64,000 nucleotides of DNA from Mesostigma viride (taxonomy: Eukaryota > Streptophyta > Mesostigmatophyceae > Mesostigmatales > Mesostigmataceae), in contig RPFO01001313.1 of the NCBI GenBank assembly GCA_009746045.1, positions 122,001 to 186,000 on the forward strand, read 5' to 3'. The notes beneath the pieces are model-generated. The model had not been told where the DNA came from. It did no database searches and worked only from the letters and a program-made list of their open reading frames with translations. Both the position numbers and the translations under genes were made by a program. This document shows, in pieces, positions 22,126 to 32,239 of the stretch (position 1 is the first letter of the stretch; each line of letters begins with the position of its first letter).

Positions 22126-22610
22126 TTAAATTAAATTATAACATGCCTCCGTTGGGAGATCATGTAGCACATATTCCTTGGGTGGGTGGAGGTGGGAGAA
22201 GCCACGTAATCGAACTAATCCTAACTCTAAGCTATCTAGCCTAGAAATTACAAATCCTATAACTACACTACTCAGCAAAACGCCCCTTCCTCTTGGGGGG
22301 GGTACGTGGCTTGCCCATGCACAGGGGCTGCGTGTGAGCCCGGACAATCTTCTGCCACCGCTTCTTGTTCTGCATGGCAGACCAAAGAAGGGAGAGGGAG
22401 TGGATGCGGTGTTCAAACTTAGCTGGGATCCAAATGTTGCTGGCCGACCTCGTGGTCGACCACGAGGTCGGCCAGCAACATTTGGATGTAGTTCATGGCA
22501 GGTTTACCTAGCTTCCTAGCTGGGAATGTCCTTGGGGCCAGGCCAGGTCAAGATATGCCGCCCTGGTTGGCCAAGCCGCTGGGGGCCGGCCAGACCAACT
22601 AGGGCGGTGT
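22126..22610 (-). mobile_element. Degenerate 3' fragment of LINE type 2 (copy A)
   Basis: The sequence parallels 23700-24130 closely, including ATCATGTAGCACATATTCC, CTAACTCTAAGCTATCTAG and GCTGGGGGCCGGCCAGACCA. On the minus strand it therefore holds the end of the same RT-derived ORF plus 3' UTR. Frames are broken. It is disrupted by a 60-bp perfect palindrome (22428-22487) not present in copy B. It is cut off at 22610 by another repeat. Confidence 0.8.
22428..22487. repeat. Perfect 60-bp palindrome
   Basis: Centred between 22457 and 22458 (...CGTGGTC|GACCACG...), 30 bases on each side are exactly complementary with no spacer. The right arm matches the homologous stretch of LINE copy B (CCAGCAACATCTGGATGTAG at about 24003). 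The left arm is an inverted duplicate of it, inserted in place of the normal sequence. Confidence 0.95.
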
Positions 22611-22611
22611 C

Positions 22612-22737
22612 AATTGGTCTTGGTTGGGGAATGATGCAGACGATATTTGTTTAAACTTTTGTGTAATTATTTTTTCTAATGAGATTAGCATAGTACTCCG
22701 TGGCATGCCTTTGCGCATGACACGCAAGTACTTACTT
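22612..22737 (+). mobile_element. LINE-like 3' end with (ACTT)n tail, copy 1
   Basis: About 115 bp are nearly identical to 31867-31984: ATGATGCAGACGATATTTGT, then CTAATGAGATTAGCATAGTA, then CATGACACGCAAGTACTTAC. The sequence ends in a short ACTT repeat. It is non-coding. The second copy keeps a stop codon and a longer (ACTT)n tail, showing that this is the 3' UTR of a mobile element. Confidence 0.75.
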
Positions 22738-22810
22738 GAATTGAATTGTAACATAACTCCGTTGGGAGTATATGTAGCACATAGCCCTTGAGAGGGGGCA
22801 TATGGCCTAT
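22738..22810 (-). repeat. Diverged LINE type 2 3' tail
   Basis: Minus orientation: TTGAATTGAATTGTAACATA, then CTCCGTTGGGAG, then TATATGTAGCACATA. This is the same layout as the ends of the copies at 22126 and 23700 but more diverged. Only about 70 bp remain. Confidence 0.6.
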
Positions 22811-23699
22811 CATACATCCTAAGCTACTTCCTTGATTGGTCTTACTGCAGTAATATCCATCTGTTAATTGGTCAGTTACTGTAGTAATATCCATCATCCG
22901 AATGTCTGGGATTGACTCGCTCAGATAGGAACCTAGTAGTTGTTGCCTAAGTCCATGACTCCACTAAACCTGTGCCACGACAAACAGCAGGCTGCACAAC
23001 AGACCTAGCCCTAAAGTACTAGCTGGGAGGAGATCTCTCCTTGTGCCCCTTGTCAGCACCAGAATTGTAAAGTTGTCTCACCAATCACAATTAATGCTCA
23101 ATCCACCTTATCCCAAGGTTGTCAACATGCACCGGTGGGTAAATACCCCTGATCGAGGTTATTGCCAGGTCCCGCCTTTCATCGCAGCATCGCACAAATG
23201 TTGCATGGCCCCGTGGTCACTAACCGTCACCGGAACCGAAGATGAGCACTACTAATTAAGGACATTAATTAATTAATTGATTAGACTCGTGCTCCCGTTG
23301 GGGAGTCTAAGGACATGTGTGCATGGTAGGTGGTCCTACAGGGTGAACATGCAGGCCCCGGCCCGGCAGTGGTCGTCCCAGGGGCCTCCAGCCATCTTTC
23401 AGTTTGGGAGGACGTAGTAAGAATGGGCCTAACTAGGTATCAATAGAAATGATCAGCTAGCACGTGGTGACTGATGACTGTTGAGTAGGCTGCGATGCAC
23501 AAAACTGAATATTTCCAACTCTGACAAAGAAAACCATGGGACAGACCGGACAGTTGAGGGCTTGAGGCACACAAACATGCACGTTGATCAATACGACTAG
23601 TGACCCGGACAAGCATGCATATTGCTTGAGGTACACTAACCAGGGATCCGTTCCGTTATTACTGCTGCTATTATCAGACAAGCACACAGTCTGTCTCCC
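22811..23699. other. Intergenic stretch with one solo tail
   Basis: No gene is supported. Around 23262-23310 a minus-oriented TTAATTAATTAATTGATTAG is followed by the hairpin GCTCCCGTTGGGGAG, another LINE/SINE-like 3' end. GTTACTGTAGTAATATCCAT-type words are duplicated near 22840-22890. Confidence 0.45.
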
Positions 23700-24385
23700 A
23701 GAACATATTAAATTATAACATGCCTCCGTGGGGAGATCATGTAGCACATATTCCATGATGGATGGGGTGGAGGAAGCCGCGTGATCGAACTATCCTAACT
23801 CTAAGCTATCTAGTCTAGAAAATCCTAACTACACTACTCATCAAAACGCCTCCTCCGCTTGGGGGGAGGGGGCTTGCCCACAGGGTCGGGCGTGTGAGCC
23901 TTGACAATCTTCCTCCACCGCGTCTTGTCCTGCATGGCAGTCCAAAGACGGGAGAGAGAGTGGATGCGGTGCTCAAACTGGGCTGGGACCACTAGTAGGT
24001 CGTCCAGCAACATCTGGATGTAGTTCGTGACAGGTTTCCATACCCTTTTGGGAATGCCCTCGGGGCAAGGCCAGGTCAGAATGTGTCGCCCTGGCTGGCC
24101 AAGCCGCTGGGGGCCGGCCAGACCAAGGGCGGTGTCGACCTGGCTGGTGCGAGCAAGGTGTCCTACAACAAATGCTATGATCCTACGCTGCCTAATCTCG
24201 TCCGAAATACGAGGCATGCCATGATACAAAGACTCTGATGACGGATGCTCGGGAAACCCTACGTTAAGGACCTGTAGGAGCATCCTGTAAACCGTGCCGT
24301 CTAGCCTAGCTGCCAGTTTGGGTGGGATTGTCCACGCCTCGGCGCCATACGTGAGCACCGTGAGGACGAGAACATATGCATACAT
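23700..24385 (-). mobile_element. 5'-truncated LINE type 2 (RTE/CR1-like RT C-terminus), copy B
   Basis: The minus-strand frame 24385-23834 (183 codons) starts with VLTYGAEAWTIPPKL, continues with ..LDGTVYRMLLQVLN and ..RQRRIIAFVVGHLART. This is the typical segment after the RT domain in RTE/CR1-type non-LTR elements. It ends KRRRRFDE. The ~110-bp 3' UTR ends with a CTCC-GGAG hairpin and ATTTAATATG instead of poly-A. The N-terminal two thirds of the protein and any endonuclease are missing. Confidence 0.82.
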
Positions 24386-25254
24386 AGATTTTAGTTGCCT
24401 ATTAATACGTATTTATGGATGACTATGTCTCACATTGTTTGATATTACTGGTTTTCAGCCACGCATGAAATTTAGTAGCTGAGTGCAGGTGCCATGCCTC
24501 CCAATGATTGGCCAAAACAGGGCTCCGCCATGATCACAGTCGGTTCACAGCAGTAGAACATCACATTCCGGAGAATTCGCTAACAACAAAGTATTTACGA
24601 CAGTACTGCTAGTACTTATACCGATTTTGATAGATTATGGAAACGAAGACGTGGCAAGCCACTACTTTGTTCACAATAACATCGCTAGATAGCATGGGGT
24701 GCAGACGCTGTTGTACTGTACGAAAATCGCTTAATCAACTAATCTGCCAGTGGGTTAAACCTCTATTTGCCCACGTACGTGCGGTGACTCACTGGGGAAG
24801 GCCGCGATCTCGATGGTGCAACACTTCCCAATTATTTGTTGACAATTCTGACGCAACCACCTTCACCTGCCCCCCAAAGCCACATGAATCGAGACTCGAG
24901 ACTTGCTCGAGCTCAGGGTTGCAAGTTGCCGGCATTTTTGCATTTTGCATGATCAAGTCAGATCAGGCCGCGCTGAAGCTTGGCCAGACACAGTTAGTTG
25001 AAACTTCAATATTATTCCCACGCCATACCAATGATACCGGCTTGCGCCTTTTTTCTTCTGGCAGTCATCGATCAGGCATACCTACGCATCAGCTGGTGCT
25101 CTCTGGTATCAAAAAGTCTCCCTCCGCGGCCGTGATCATGACCTTAATTAGCCTGATCCGGCTCTGGAGGCCAACGGTGCACGATCGAGGCGCGACGTTG
25201 AGTTGAGTTGAGTTCAGTTCAGTTTATTCCCGCGCGACGTGACAGGTCAATGAA
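24386..25254. other. Intergenic stretch without a supported gene
   Basis: A 189-codon open frame (24637-25206, plus) has no motif, biased composition or neighbour support and is probably chance. Near 25198-25230 a (GTTGA)n run precedes CAGTTTATTCC. Nothing else was recognised. Confidence 0.45.
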
Positions 25255-25268
25255 ATTTGTCATTCGCC

Positions 25269-25338
25269 CCCTTTACCTAACGATATTCCCGTGTGTTAAT
25301 TAAAAAATACCCATTTACCCAGGATTTACCCGGAAATG
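25269..25338 (+). mobile_element. Extremely truncated LINE tail with 14-bp target-site duplication
   Basis: About 70 bp match the final 3' UTR of the LINE at 1121-7914: ACCTAACGATATTCC against ACCTAATGATATTCC, then AAATACCCATTTACCC and ACCCGGAAA. Flanks ATTTGTCATTCGCC (25255-25268) and ATTTGTCATGCGCC (25339-25352) differ by one base and act as the target-site duplication. No coding part is left. Confidence 0.78.
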
Positions 25339-25352
25339 ATTTGTCATGCGCC

Positions 25353-26235
25353 GATCGATCTGGCGAAACCGCGATTCGGCACGATCAAGCGAGAACTTCA
25401 CGCTTGACCCGGAATGAAGCCAAGTGGACTCCACTATAAGTTCCGGTGTGTTGATGTTGTTGTTGTGGTGGTGGTGGACTGGTGGTTGGATGGGATCCCA
25501 CGCTGCATGCAATCAGCAGCAGAGAAGCTGCGGGGCACACACAAAAAAAAATTCGCGATTTGGTACGAACACCTTAGTATCCACATACATAAGTCACCGG
25601 AGGTCATGCTACAGTTACACTTTAGTAGAGATGTGCCACCTGCCGTCGCAGGCGGTTCTTCCCGCGAATTGCAGTAATCACCCCTGAATTTTTGCATTGC
25701 GCGCGGAACCGCTGAACATGAGTGCGCGATTATGGATGATGGCTGGCATGGCTGGCAGCCATTACAGTAGGTAATTGCGACCGATTGCTGGGATTTACTT
25801 GGTCGGTTGGATCAGCAAGTGTGGATCAGCCAAACCTGCTGAACGTGGACGCATCCCGGTTTCCCGTTTCTCGCTTACTGTATTGCCGTCGTTGAGAGAT
25901 CTGCCCGGCACGTCACGTATCTATGTAGTTACGGCGTGGAAGCGGCAACCATCAGGGCCAGATGTCTGCCGACATTGGCATGGCAGCTGACTGCTGAGTC
26001 TGCGCACGGACGCCGGGGCTCGATTTCATTCCATAGCACACACAGCGCCCGCCGCCGTTGCTGAGCTGCAAAAACCTGCAGAATTATTCAGCAAAACCTG
26101 CAAGATTGGAGACTTATCTTCACGTTATACCGGTACTCAGCTTGGGTAGCTTTGGATTGGCACCACAGCATATCAGGTGCTCCGAACCTCGCTGCCGGAG
26201 AAACGTGGCCGCTTTTGTATGCTCAGGCAGAAGCC
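25353..26235. other. Upstream region of the long Cache-receptor gene
   Basis: Contains a GTTGTTGTGGTGGTGGTGG microsatellite near 25455-25480. Short frames on both strands have no recognisable content. The last ~150 bp lead into a TATA box and the first exon of the long gene. Confidence 0.4.
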
Positions 26236-26243
26236 TATAAATA
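26236..26243 (+). promoter_or_regulatory. Candidate TATA box of the Cache-receptor gene
   Basis: TATAAATA lies 148 bp before the proposed start codon at 26384. An ATG at 26284 opens an out-of-frame 69-codon upstream ORF that overlaps the main start and could reduce translation. Transcript evidence is not available here. Confidence 0.4.
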
Positions 26244-26383
26244 AATACATGGAGCCGCTTTTACTCTTCTTGCGCCAGCCGCAATGCTACGTCTCCCTGC
26301 GGTAACTTTGCGGCGACTAAACGTAGAGGGTATCACGTATGCTTTAGCGGACGGCTCTCGTTTGTGCGTGTTGAATCGCTGCC

Positions 26384-26822
26384 ATGTATTTCTCTGCCAC
26401 TCCTGCGCACGTCGCGCCCGACGATGGTCACGAAATGGCCCCAGACGCTGCCATGGAAGGTGCCTTCGTGGATGTCGAGGCTATTTCCGTTGACTTCCTC
26501 ACCGCCACTCCTGATCCTTGCGAGGGACCATGCTCTAGTTCGGGTCGATTTAGCGAGGGCGAGTCGCGAGAGACTTGCCGCTTTGCTCCCTGTGCAGCAA
26601 GTCCCAGCCTCCGACTGTCGAGGGATTTGCCGACCCCCACCATGGGAGATCTAAGGAGTTCTATGGACATAGGGCGAAATCCATTCACAGGGACAAATGA
26701 CGAGACACGTCGTCGCGCGCCAGAACCTGTATCGAGGGGGCCCGTGGTCGACCAGTTTCTGTCGTGCGAGATATCTCGCCAAGCGTGGCCGGTCTCTTTG
26801 GTAGTCCTCAGTCTCTTTGCCG
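26384..26822 (+). CDS. Exon 1: cytoplasmic N-terminus and start of TM1
   Basis: ATG 26384 follows an in-frame stop 12 nt upstream (TGA at 26372). The 146 codons are Pro/Ser/Arg-rich and probably disordered. They end in WPVSLVVLSLFA, the first half of a membrane helix. The exon ends at CCG|GTAAGG, phase 1. The match between this helix and exon 2 is the main support for the join. A later Met (26423) could also be the start. Confidence 0.65.
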
Positions 26823-27989
26823 GTAAGGCGCGGTGATGAAAGGTGACAGAGCCTGTGCTGCCAGGGCTATTGCATGTACAATGGTTTGTCCGCACCCATA
26901 AATGAACACCAGGCTCTCGTGGTATCATGGGTGTCAGGTGGTATCCGGGCTGCGTCAGATATTGCATGGACGAGGTTGGCCTCATGCTACTGCTTCAAAG
27001 GCAGCCTCTATTTGGGACGCTGTCTGGGGTGTTCCCTGGTGGCCCTAGTTGGGAAAATGAGAGGGTACCAACAGCATTTTTTTCCCCGTTGTCTCCACTC
27101 TCTAGTCAGGCAGTGTAAGAGGGCACCACTAGGGTTCCATTGCCCTAGTGTCCCTAGCCGGGCCGTTGAAGAGTGTATTACTAGGATTCACTTGCCCTTG
27201 TGTCTCGTGCTTGACAATTGACGAAGGTACTACCAGGATCGCTTTCGTCCTTCCCCTTCCTCGCATGGGCAAGGCTCCTTGTAGAGGATGGTTGTACCTT
27301 TTTGTTTTCATGGCATGTGCGCGTTCCAGATGCATGCGCGCGTTCCAGATGCATGCGCGCGTTCCAGATGCATGCGCGCATTTCCCCTTGGCTGGACTTG
27401 ATTCGCTTCAGAGCACACTGTAATAGTGAGACATGGGACCAGAGCCCTGCCAGATAATATAAAACAAGTAGACGGCACATACCAGATCCAATACGATGGC
27501 TTTTGATTAGCAGTGACTTTCGGCTTACTGCCATCACTGCTGCTGTCTGCCGCTGCCCATTGCCTGGCACTTTGCTGCCCTTGCGGCCCTGGCTGCCCTG
27601 GCTGCCCTGGCTGCCCTGGCTGCCCTGGCTGCCCTGGCTGCCCTGGCTGCCCTGGCTGCCCTGGCTGCCCTGGCTGCCCTGGCTGCTTTTGCGGCCCTTG
27701 CTGCCCCTGTCTGCCCTGTCGGCCCTTGCTGCCCCTGCTGCCCCTGCTGGCCTTGCTAGCCTGGCTGCCCTTGCTGCCCTTGCTGTGCTTGTGTGTCATA
27801 TCGTCGTAACGGCTGACTACCAGCTGTCAGTCAGTACGCCTTCACTCTGGTAACCTGATATAGTTATTAATAGTGGAACCAAAGCTATGCTAGTTTGCGT
27901 GGGGCTCATTACTTAGATCCCTGGTGCGTGCATGACCTGGTGGTGGGCCCCCACTGTTTCCCCTGCCCCATCACCGCTCTGCCCTGCAG
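26823..27989 (+). other. Intron 1 with two minisatellites
   Basis: A GT-AG intron (GTAAGG...CTGCAG). It contains a 20-bp repeat (GTTCCAGATGCATGCGCGC) in three copies at about 27319-27381. It also holds a 9-bp repeat (GGCTGCCCT) at about 27580-27700, which on the minus strand would read as a collagen-like G-Q-P run. I regard that reading as accidental. Confidence 0.65.
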
Positions 27990-28074
27990 TCATCATCACG
28001 GCCAACTTCGTACTTTTCTTCGTCACTCGCTCGGTCACCCGCGAGTGGGCGGCCCATTCCTTCCAGCGATTCGG
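27990..28074 (+). CDS. Exon 2: second half of TM1 and membrane-proximal helix
   Basis: The acceptor CCCTGCAG|TC and donor CGG|GTAATG give phase 1 in and phase 2 out. It encodes VIITANFVLFFVTR, which completes TM1 from exon 1, then SVTREWAAHSFQRF. Continuous hydrophobicity across the junction strongly supports it. Confidence 0.78.
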
Positions 28075-29269
28075 GTAATGACTGCTTGTTGACATGTCTA
28101 TGTTGTCGCTGAAAGGTTGCGGCAATCTTAGCGTAGCCTATGTGCCCTGCGTCCGTGTGGGATGGTGGGTGCGTCGCTGATGGGTGGTGGATGCATCGTC
28201 GTATTGGGTGGTTAGTGGGTAGGCAGCCTTGTTGAGCGGTTAGTGGGTAGGCAGTCTTATTGGGCGGCTGATGCGTAGGCAGTCTTGTTGGGTGGCTGAT
28301 GGGTAGGCAGCTTGTTGGGCGCGTGGCGGTCGCCAGTGGTCTGTATTTGTCATTCCTTTCTTCGTGGTGTTCTTCCCATTAGACTGCCTATCGCCCAGCT
28401 GGACATCGATGCGGGCGCAGGTACGGTTTGGGATTGGCCTCCCTAAATAGCATCTCTCCGATGATTTGATTGCACTGCCCCCGCCCCCCCCCCCCTTCCT
28501 TCCCCTTGCAGGGATGAGATGGCTCTCTCCATGGAAATGGCCAGGTGCGTGTGGATGTGATGGGTGGGTGACAGCAGGTGGGTGGGTGCCTTACTGCTTT
28601 TCACCCAAGTATAAATTCACACTGTCAGCATAGTGGTGGCCGGAAGTTCCGAAATCCGACCCTAACTTGCCAGGCTGAGTTCTTGATCTCGTGGCCTGGC
28701 TAGGAAGCACTGACCCCTGTTCCGCCAGGCCAAATAATTGATTTTTATTAGAGAGATTCCTATTTGTTGATTCAGGTGGCAAGTCTTTTCTGCCAGCTCC
28801 ACCTTCATGCCGTACACATGAAGGAGACAACCATAAACATGAACAACAGAAAGTCGTGGAATGCTGGCCCCGTGCGAAACTGGTTCCGCTATTTCCCTAA
28901 AGGCCACCGGTGCTTTTTTGTTTAGCAATCGCCACGTTAAGTAGATGAGTATTGCAAACTCGTCCCGCGGAGTATCTGTATGCGCAGCCACACATGCGTC
29001 CACCATGTACAACTGCCTTGGTTATTTTCTGCCTCCCTCATCCCCATTTTCCGATTTTCTTCCTCCCTTACTGCCCACCCTCCACCAATGCCCACAGCGC
29101 TCCCATATATGCCGTCACATGTGCTCCCAGTAACCGCAGTATCAATCTTGCAGGTAAATGTATTTCTTTCTTTACTAATAGAAGTATCATCACTAACCAA
29201 TATCCTTACTAATTCAACTGTATTTTCTTCTTTTCCTTTCCTCCCACTTGCCGCTTGTTCTATTTCCAG
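28075..29269 (+). other. Intron 2 with a ~33-bp minisatellite
   Basis: The repeat GGGTAGGCAG(C/T)CTTGTTGGG occurs about five times between 28199 and 28325. A poly-C run lies near 28484-28495. No exon with consistent phase was found inside. Confidence 0.6.
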
Positions 29270-29375
29270 CAACCGCGGCGTGAACCTGGCGGTGCAGCAC
29301 TCGGTGCGCATGGGCCTGTCCTCCACCGCCGCTGCCATTCTGGAGGGGAGGGACAGCGCCGCCAACATACTCGCG
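29270..29375 (+). CDS. Exon 3: start of the extracellular domain (helix)
   Basis: Acceptor TATTTCCAG|C and donor GCG|GTGAGT give phase 2 in and 0 out. It encodes NRGVNLAVQHSVRMGL, then AAAILEGRDSAANILA. A long amphipathic helix directly after TM1 is the normal beginning of a double-Cache domain. Third codon positions are strongly G/C. Confidence 0.85.
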
Positions 29376-30636
29376 GTGAGTACTCGTGGCGTCCCCTGCC
29401 CTTGATCCCGCTAGGAGGCAGTAGCGGACCTTGCACAGGAGGTAACAATGCATGCAGCAGTTGATCAACGGTGAATGCACACATGCCACCTAAGCCCATT
29501 CGGTGACTACTCACATTGGTCTCCACACGTCGGCGCACGCATGCGACCATGCAGAATCCTTGGTGATTGGTCGCATGCCCACAAGCATGTGCACATGCCA
29601 GCACTAAGCTTGGCTTGTGCCGATCGCGGAGCGCATGCCCCGTCTGAACTTTGTTTTTCCTCTCCTCTCCTGTCCACGCAGCGATGCGTTCCACGGGAGG
29701 CCGGCCAGCATACCTCATATCGCGTTGCTGTCGTACGTAACCATCATCAGCTTGCCATGGTGCATACCAACGCTAACACCTCATGGCTCCATGCGACCCC
29801 TGTGCCACGCTGCAAATATGGCCTTGCTGGTTTACAGGGTCACTTTGTGCACATGGTGTTCTGGTCACTTGGTTTTTGAGACCTGAAAGTGTCTATCTGA
29901 CTGCTCGATCCTCTTGATCGACAGGTGCCGCTTATCTCTGCCCTGCCCATCCGCTCCTCTTGATCGACAGGTGCCGCTTATCTCTGCCCTGCCCATCCGC
30001 TCCTCTTGATCGACAGGTGCCGCTGATCTCTGCCCTGCCCATCCGCTCCTCTTGATTGACAGGTGCCGCTTATCTCTGCCCTGCCCATCCGCTCCTCTTG
30101 ATCGACAGGTGCCGCTTATCTCTGCCCTGCCCATCCGCTCCTCTTGATCGACAGGTGCCGCTTATCTCTGCCCTGCCCATCCGCTCCTCTTGATTGACAC
30201 CGCTTATCTCTGCCCTGCCCATCTGATTTCCCATCCCAGCCCAACATTTCTTTTGCATCCATGCATGGGAATACTTGCTTCTGTTCCTCTCTTTGTTTTT
30301 TTTGTTTTTTGCCCATTGTGTGAAAAATCATCGGTTAGCCCCCCAATCCATCCCATGTGCAGTATACCTTGATCGGCTTCTGTTCAGACCGCTCTGCCCT
30401 CCTCCCCCCTAGTGTGATGATATGATTGGCCACAAATTCCAGTCTTTCCCCCCCAAAGACCGCAGGCGGCGGCGCGCCTGGCCGATTCTGCCCTTCTCTG
30501 AACCCATCCCCTTCGCTTCCATCCCGTGAATTTCATCATACATTTTATCATCGTCATAATGTTTTGTTCTTCTCTCCTCCCTTGTTGTGCTCTGCGTGGG
30601 CACCCTTCAATCGCCCCCAAACGTTCCCATGTGCAG
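29376..30636 (+). other. Intron 3 with a 46-bp minisatellite
   Basis: Seven copies of a 46-bp unit (CTCTTGATCGACAGGTGCCG...) begin at 29911, 29957, 30003, 30049, 30095, 30141 and 30187. Each contains CGACAG|GTGC, which resembles back-to-back acceptor and donor signals. A possible extra exon at 29683-29733 was considered and rejected. Confidence 0.7.
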
Positions 30637-31035
30637 TCGGCGTCCCGCCTGGTCCACGCATACGCAGGCAGCGACCTGTGGGTGCGCGGGACCGTCGAGT
30701 CCCCCGACCTGGCCTACTACCGCCGCGTGCTCTGGTCGCTCCAATACGTGGCCCACGACACGGCGCTCGTGCCCAACCTATTCGTATACAACATCACCGC
30801 GCGCGTGTTCATGCAGGTCTGGCGCCGGGCTGGTGACAATCGGCACGGGTATTGGACCTTTTCGGACCACACGTTTGACAACGGGACGATGCTGATCTCA
30901 TCGTATATGGTGGATGATGCCACAGGGCACGCAGACTATTTGACACCTGTCGCGCACGGGTTGGTGGAGACGTCCAAGGTCCCTGGGCTCCAGGCGGCGA
31001 GGAACCTGGCGCTGAATGAGATAAGCTGGACACCG
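30637..31035 (+). CDS. Exon 4: main part of the distal Cache subdomain
   Basis: Acceptor CATGTGCAG|TC and donor CCG|GTGGGT, phase 0 at both ends, 133 codons. It opens with a helix (SASRLVHAYAGSDLW) and has beta-strand-like segments around NLFVYNITARVFMQVW, then YWTFSDHTFDNGTMLIS. The Asn-x-Thr sites at NIT and NGT fit an extracellular location. It closes with ISWTP, resembling the W-containing end of the first Cache repeat. Confidence 0.85.
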
Positions 31036-32096
31036 GTGGGTGGAGCACCAAGTTGTTACTGGCCCCACCTTTGTATTGTGAATGGAAAGCGCCCACACCT
31101 TTGAATTGTAAATGCAAAGTGCCCAGAGCTTTGTATTGTGAATGGAAACTGTCCCGAGTCTCCTTCATTCCTACCGCTGCTGGCCATTGGCTCCCGCAGG
31201 CCACCCGCCCTCCCCATCCCGCGTATTCAAGGGGTAGATAGACGCGTACAGGCATGAGCGCAGGCCCGCGCACGCACAGGTGGACCATGCTTCCCCCATG
31301 CGGATAGTGCCCCCCCGTTGTCTCTCAGCATTGGGTTGCTTACGAGTCTCTTGATCATTTGCCGCTGCCTCGTCATGCCGGCTCTTCTTCTTCTTCTTCT
31401 TGCATCCCTCCATGCCTGATTGCAATGTTCCTTTCGTTAGTATCCTTCCTATGGCCCCATATCTTGCTATTAGTCCTTTCGTTAGTATCCTTCCTATGGC
31501 CCCATATCTTGCTATTAGTCCTTTCGTTAGTATCCTTCCTATGGCCCCATATCTTGCTATTAGTCCCATTGGCACTGACGCAATGCATGGCTTTGCTTTG
31601 ATTGCCCCTTTACTACATACTGGCGCCAGACTTTCATAATGCACCTGCAGCCCATATGCCATGCTAGTGACCCTTGTCAGTCCTAGCAACACTGACAATG
31701 CGTGATGCGTCGCCCCGTTGCTGGAAACTTCACTCGCAATCTTGCCCACGTACCACCACGTAACTGCCCTACCACCACGTAACCCTAAACCCTAAACACT
31801 ACCGCCTCGTCTGCCATTACAGTAGAGGACAGCTCGGATGAGGATTACATCCCCATCTAGTGCTTAACGGTTGGGGGATGATGCAGACGATATTTGTCTA
31901 AACTTTTGTGTAATTATTTTTCTAATGAGATTAGCATAGTACTCCGTGGCATGCCTTTGCGCATGACACGCAAGTACTTACTTACTTACTTACTTACTTA
32001 CCACGTAACGTTTGCCACCCACAGCCCATGTAAACGTGCCCTGCAAGTTTGCTTGACCCCTCTCCCTGGATTGGCCATCTGTGCGTGCGCCCACAG
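31036..32096 (+). other. Intron 4 with two minisatellites and a LINE tail
   Basis: Holds a ~35-bp repeat in three copies (TTTG(T/A)ATTGT(G/A)AATG(G/C)AAA) at 31068-31150. It also holds a 45-bp repeat at 31430, 31475 and 31520, a (CCCTAAA)2 telomere-like word at 31783-31796 and the LINE 3' end at 31820-31998. Confidence 0.65.
31820..31998 (+). mobile_element. LINE-like 3' end with (ACTT)n tail, copy 2 (inside intron 4)
   Basis: An open end EDSSDEDYIPI followed by a TAG at 31858-31860 precedes ~115 bp that are nearly identical to 22622-22737. Then comes (ACTT)n at about 31973-31998. It looks like a 5'-truncated insertion of an element whose ORF ends in this acidic tail. It is in the sense direction of the host gene and falls just upstream of the exon 5 acceptor region. 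Confidence 0.7.
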
Positions 32097-32239
32097 CCCA
32101 TGTGCCAGTGCGAGTGGCGCTCCTTCCTCGACGGCCCCCGCCTGTCCGGCGACATCGTCATGTACACGTTCACGCCGCTCGTGCGCGACGGCATCCACGA
32201 GGGTGTCATTGTCAGCGGGCTCCGATTCGCCGATATTGC
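32097..32239 (+). CDS. Exon 5: central Cache segment
   Basis: Acceptor GCCCACAG|CC and donor TTGC|GTACGT, phase 0 in and 2 out. It encodes PMCQCEWRSFLDGPRLSG, then DIVMYTFTPLV and GVIVSGLRFADIA. The last part predicts a strand and helix leading into the second Cache repeat. Diverged copies of the last ~55 bp including the donor are scattered in the next intron. Confidence 0.82.

Noticed and set aside
24637-25206. 189-codon plus-strand ORF
   Set aside because: No motif, no typical composition, no splice or promoter support; AT/GC mix like the surrounding spacer.
27580-27700. Collagen-like G-Q-P repeat on the minus strand
   Set aside because: It is a 9-bp minisatellite inside intron 1 of a plus-strand gene; the reading is a by-product of the repeat.
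29683-29733. Possible extra exon in intron 3 (after TCCACGCAG, before GTACGT)
   Set aside because: Splice signals look good, but inserting it breaks the smooth helix running from exon 3 to exon 4, and exon 3 to exon 4 already agree in phase. cDNA would settle it.
31783-31796. Telomere repeat (CCCTAAA)2
   Set aside because: Only two copies; compatible with a green-lineage telomere motif but too short to mean a former chromosome end.
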